Assembly (NCBI GenBank): GCA_947377705.1
Contig: CANCGU010000168.1
Location: 1 to 5,954 of the forward strand
DNA length: 5,954 nt
Direction of reading: 5' to 3'
DNA from: Comamonadaceae bacterium
GTDB taxonomy: Bacteria > Pseudomonadota > Gammaproteobacteria > Burkholderiales > Burkholderiaceae
Shown here: one piece after another, positions 4,264 to 5,954 of the stretch
Layout of the letters: every line of letters starts with the position of its first letter
Numbering within the stretch: position 1 is the stretch's first letter
Translations under genes and position numbers: made by a program
The notes under the pieces: generated by a model
What the model was told of the DNA's origin: nothing
Database searches by the model: none
Seen by the model: only the letters and a program-made list of their open reading frames with translations

Positions 4264-5954
4264 ATGGTTGCGTACGCAGATTTTCACCGCCGTTCCATTG
4301 AGGACCGCGACGCTTTTTGGTCTGAGCAGGCCAAGCTGGTGGATTGGGAAACCCAGCCGCAACAAATCTGTGATTACAGCAACCCGCCATTTGCCAAGTG
4401 GTTTGTGGGTGGCAAAACCAACCTCTGCCACAACGCTGTCGACCGTCACCTCAAAGACCGTGCTGACCAAGCCGCGTTGATCTTTGTGTCGACCGAAACC
4501 AACCAAGAACACACTTACAGCTTCCGCGACCTGCACGCCGAAGTGCAACGCATGGCGGCGATTTTGAAAGATCTGGGCGTCACCAAGGGTGACCGTGTCT
4601 TGATTTACATGCCCATGATTGCCGAAGCCGCGTTTGCCATGTTGGCGTGCGCACGTTTGGGCGCGATTCACTCAGTGGTGTTTGGCGGCTTTGCCTCTCA
4701 TTCGCTGGCCACACGCATTGAAGATGCGTCACCTAAAGTCATCATCAGCGCTGACGCGGGTTCACGCGGCGGCAAGGGTGTGCCATACAAGCCACTGCTC
4801 GACGAAGCCATCAAGCTGTCGGCACACAAACCCGCTAACGTCGTCATGGTGGATCGCAAGCTAGTTGCATTCACCCCCGTGGCGGGCCGCGATGTGGATT
4901 ACGCCACCGAGCGCGCCAAGCACATGGACACGGTGGTGCCTTGCGAGTGGGTCGAGTCCACGCACCCCAGCTACACCTTGTACACCTCAGGCACCACAGG
5001 CAAGCCCAAGGGCGTGCAACGTGACACCGGTGGTTACACCGTGGCCTTGGCGTCCAGCATTCCCCACATTTACCAAGGTAAGCCGGGCGGCACCTTCTTC
5101 TGTACCAGCGACATCGGCTGGGTGGTGGGCCACAGCTACATCATTTATGGCCCACTGATTGGCGGCATGGCCACCATCATGTATGAAGGCTTGCCCATCC
5201 GCCCCGACGGTGGCATCTGGTGGAGCTTGGTCGAGAAGTACAAAGTCAATGTCATGTTCAGCGCGCCCACGGCCATCCGTGTGCTCAAAAAGCAAGACCC
5301 CGCTTTGTTGACCAAATACGACTTGTCTAGCTTGCAAGCTTTGTTCTTGGCTGGTGAGCCTCTGGACGAGCCAACCGCCAAGTGGATTTCTGAAGGTCTG
5401 AACGGCAAAGCCATCATTGACAACTACTGGCAGACCGAAACCGGCTGGCCAATTTTGACCATTTGCAACGGTGTGGAAAAAGCGCCTAGCAAGTTTGGTT
5501 CACCCGGCAAGGCGGTGTATGGCTACAACGTCAAATTGGTCGACGACCAAACCGGTGAAGAGCTGACTGGCGCCAACCAAAAAGGCGTGTTGACCATCGA
5601 AGGCCCATTGCCGCCCGGCAACTTGCAAACCATTTGGGGCGACGACAAGCGTTTTGTCAGCACCTACTGGAACACCGTGCCCAACAAACTGGTCTACAGC
5701 ACCTTCGACTGGGCAGTGCGCGACGAAGACGGTTACTACTTCATCTTGGGCCGTACAGACGACGTGATCAACGTGGCCGGCCATCGCTTGGGCACCCGCG
5801 AAATCGAGGAGAGCATTTCTAGCCATCCCAACGTGGCTGAGGTCGCGGTGGTGGGTGTGGCCGATCAGCTCAAGGGGCAGGTGGCCATGGCCTTTGCCAT
5901 CGCCAAAGACACTTCAGGCTTGACCGATGATGCCGCCCGCAAAGCTTTGGAAGC
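4264..5954 (+). CDS. prpE: Propionyl-CoA synthetase PrpE, C-terminus cut by window edge
   Basis: Frame open for 563 codons from ATG 4264 to the right edge; PrpE is usually about 630 residues, so roughly 65 are missing. It converts propionate, ATP and CoA to propionyl-CoA, AMP and PPi in the cytoplasm, usually feeding the 2-methylcitrate cycle. It starts MVAYADFHRRSIEDRDAFW, the acetyl/propionyl-CoA synthetase N-terminal region. Core motifs are RLGAIHSVVFGGFA, the phosphate loop YTSGTTGKPKG (240-250), YWQTETGW (388-395), STFDWAVRDEDGYYF (479-493) and GRTDDVINVAGHRLGTREIE (496-515). YWQTETGWP, rather than the YWQTETGGH of acetyl-CoA synthetase, and HRLGTREIEESISSHPNV point to PrpE rather than Acs. 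The catalytic lysine, which in Salmonella PrpE is also a regulatory acylation site, lies beyond the window. The Shine-Dalgarno is strong and the gene has its own leader. No prpB, prpC or prpD is visible beside it. Confidence 0.95.
   Translation, partial: MVAYADFHRRSIEDRDAFWSEQAKLVDWETQPQQICDYSNPPFAKWFVGGKTNLCHNAVDRHLKDRADQAALIFVSTETNQEHTYSFRDLHAEVQRMAAILKDLGVTKGDRVLIYMPMIAEAAFAMLACARLGAIHSVVFGGFASHSLATRIEDASPKVIISADAGSRGGKGVPYKPLLDEAIKLSAHKPANVVMVDRKLVAFTPVAGRDVDYATERAKHMDTVVPCEWVESTHPSYTLYTSGTTGKPKGVQRDTGGYTVALASSIPHIYQGKPGGTFFCTSDIGWVVGHSYIIYGPLIGGMATIMYEGLPIRPDGGIWWSLVEKYKVNVMFSAPTAIRVLKKQDPALLTKYDLSSLQALFLAGEPLDEPTAKWISEGLNGKAIIDNYWQTETGWPILTICNGVEKAPSKFGSPGKAVYGYNVKLVDDQTGEELTGANQKGVLTIEGPLPPGNLQTIWGDDKRFVSTYWNTVPNKLVYSTFDWAVRDEDGYYFILGRTDDVINVAGHRLGTREIEESISSHPNVAEVAVVGVADQLKGQVAMAFAIAKDTSGLTDDAARKALE

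Noticed and set aside
4264..5954. Acetyl-CoA synthetase (acs) as the identity of the last gene
   Set aside because: The acyl-pocket motif reads YWQTETGWP and the later HRLGTREIEESISSHPNV segment follows PrpE, not Acs, which has YWQTETGGH.
1..5954. A defence island, mobile element or otherwise new multi-gene system
   Set aside because: Every gene belongs to a common housekeeping or metabolic family, strand and spacing look normal, and no terminal repeats, integrase, transposase or array was seen.

Overview
The window looks like ordinary chromosome from a betaproteobacterium of the order Burkholderiales, most likely a freshwater Comamonadaceae relative (Limnohabitans/Rhodoferax type). That placement is inferred from the moderately high GC, the heavy use of TTG for leucine, and the resemblance of the proteins to Burkholderiales families. 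It was not tested by a search. No tRNA, rRNA, CRISPR array, insertion sequence, phage gene or integrase was seen, and I found no convincing new multi-gene system.

Layout, left to right. (1) Positions 1-1939, minus strand: a likely two-gene transcript. An AMP-forming acyl-CoA synthetase is followed 17 nt downstream by a glyoxalase-like (VOC superfamily) protein cut by the left edge. (2) Positions 2009-2821, plus strand: an S4-domain protein of the RsuA/RluF pseudouridine synthase family with badly eroded catalytic motifs; it diverges from the synthetase gene. (3) Positions 2842-3387, minus strand: an exported NlpC/P60 peptidoglycan hydrolase resembling MepS. It converges on the S4 gene, with a perfect 14-bp palindrome filling the 20-nt gap. 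(4) Positions 3546-4148, plus strand: an isochorismatase-family hydrolase, divergent from the NlpC/P60 gene across a 158-bp region that holds a TTGATA/TATCAA inverted repeat and a good sigma70-like promoter. (5) Positions 4264-5954, plus strand: the first 563 codons of prpE, propionyl-CoA synthetase, with a strong ribosome binding site and a leader that can fold in two ways; the gene runs off the right edge.

The genes do not form one pathway. Two adenylate-forming CoA ligases of different subfamilies flank unrelated RNA-modification, cell-wall and hydrolase genes. PrpE activates propionate to propionyl-CoA, normally for the 2-methylcitrate cycle, but no prpB/C/D gene is visible here. The most interesting points are the degenerate pseudouridine synthase, the uncharacterised ligase-VOC pair, and the regulatory structure upstream of the hydrolase and of prpE.
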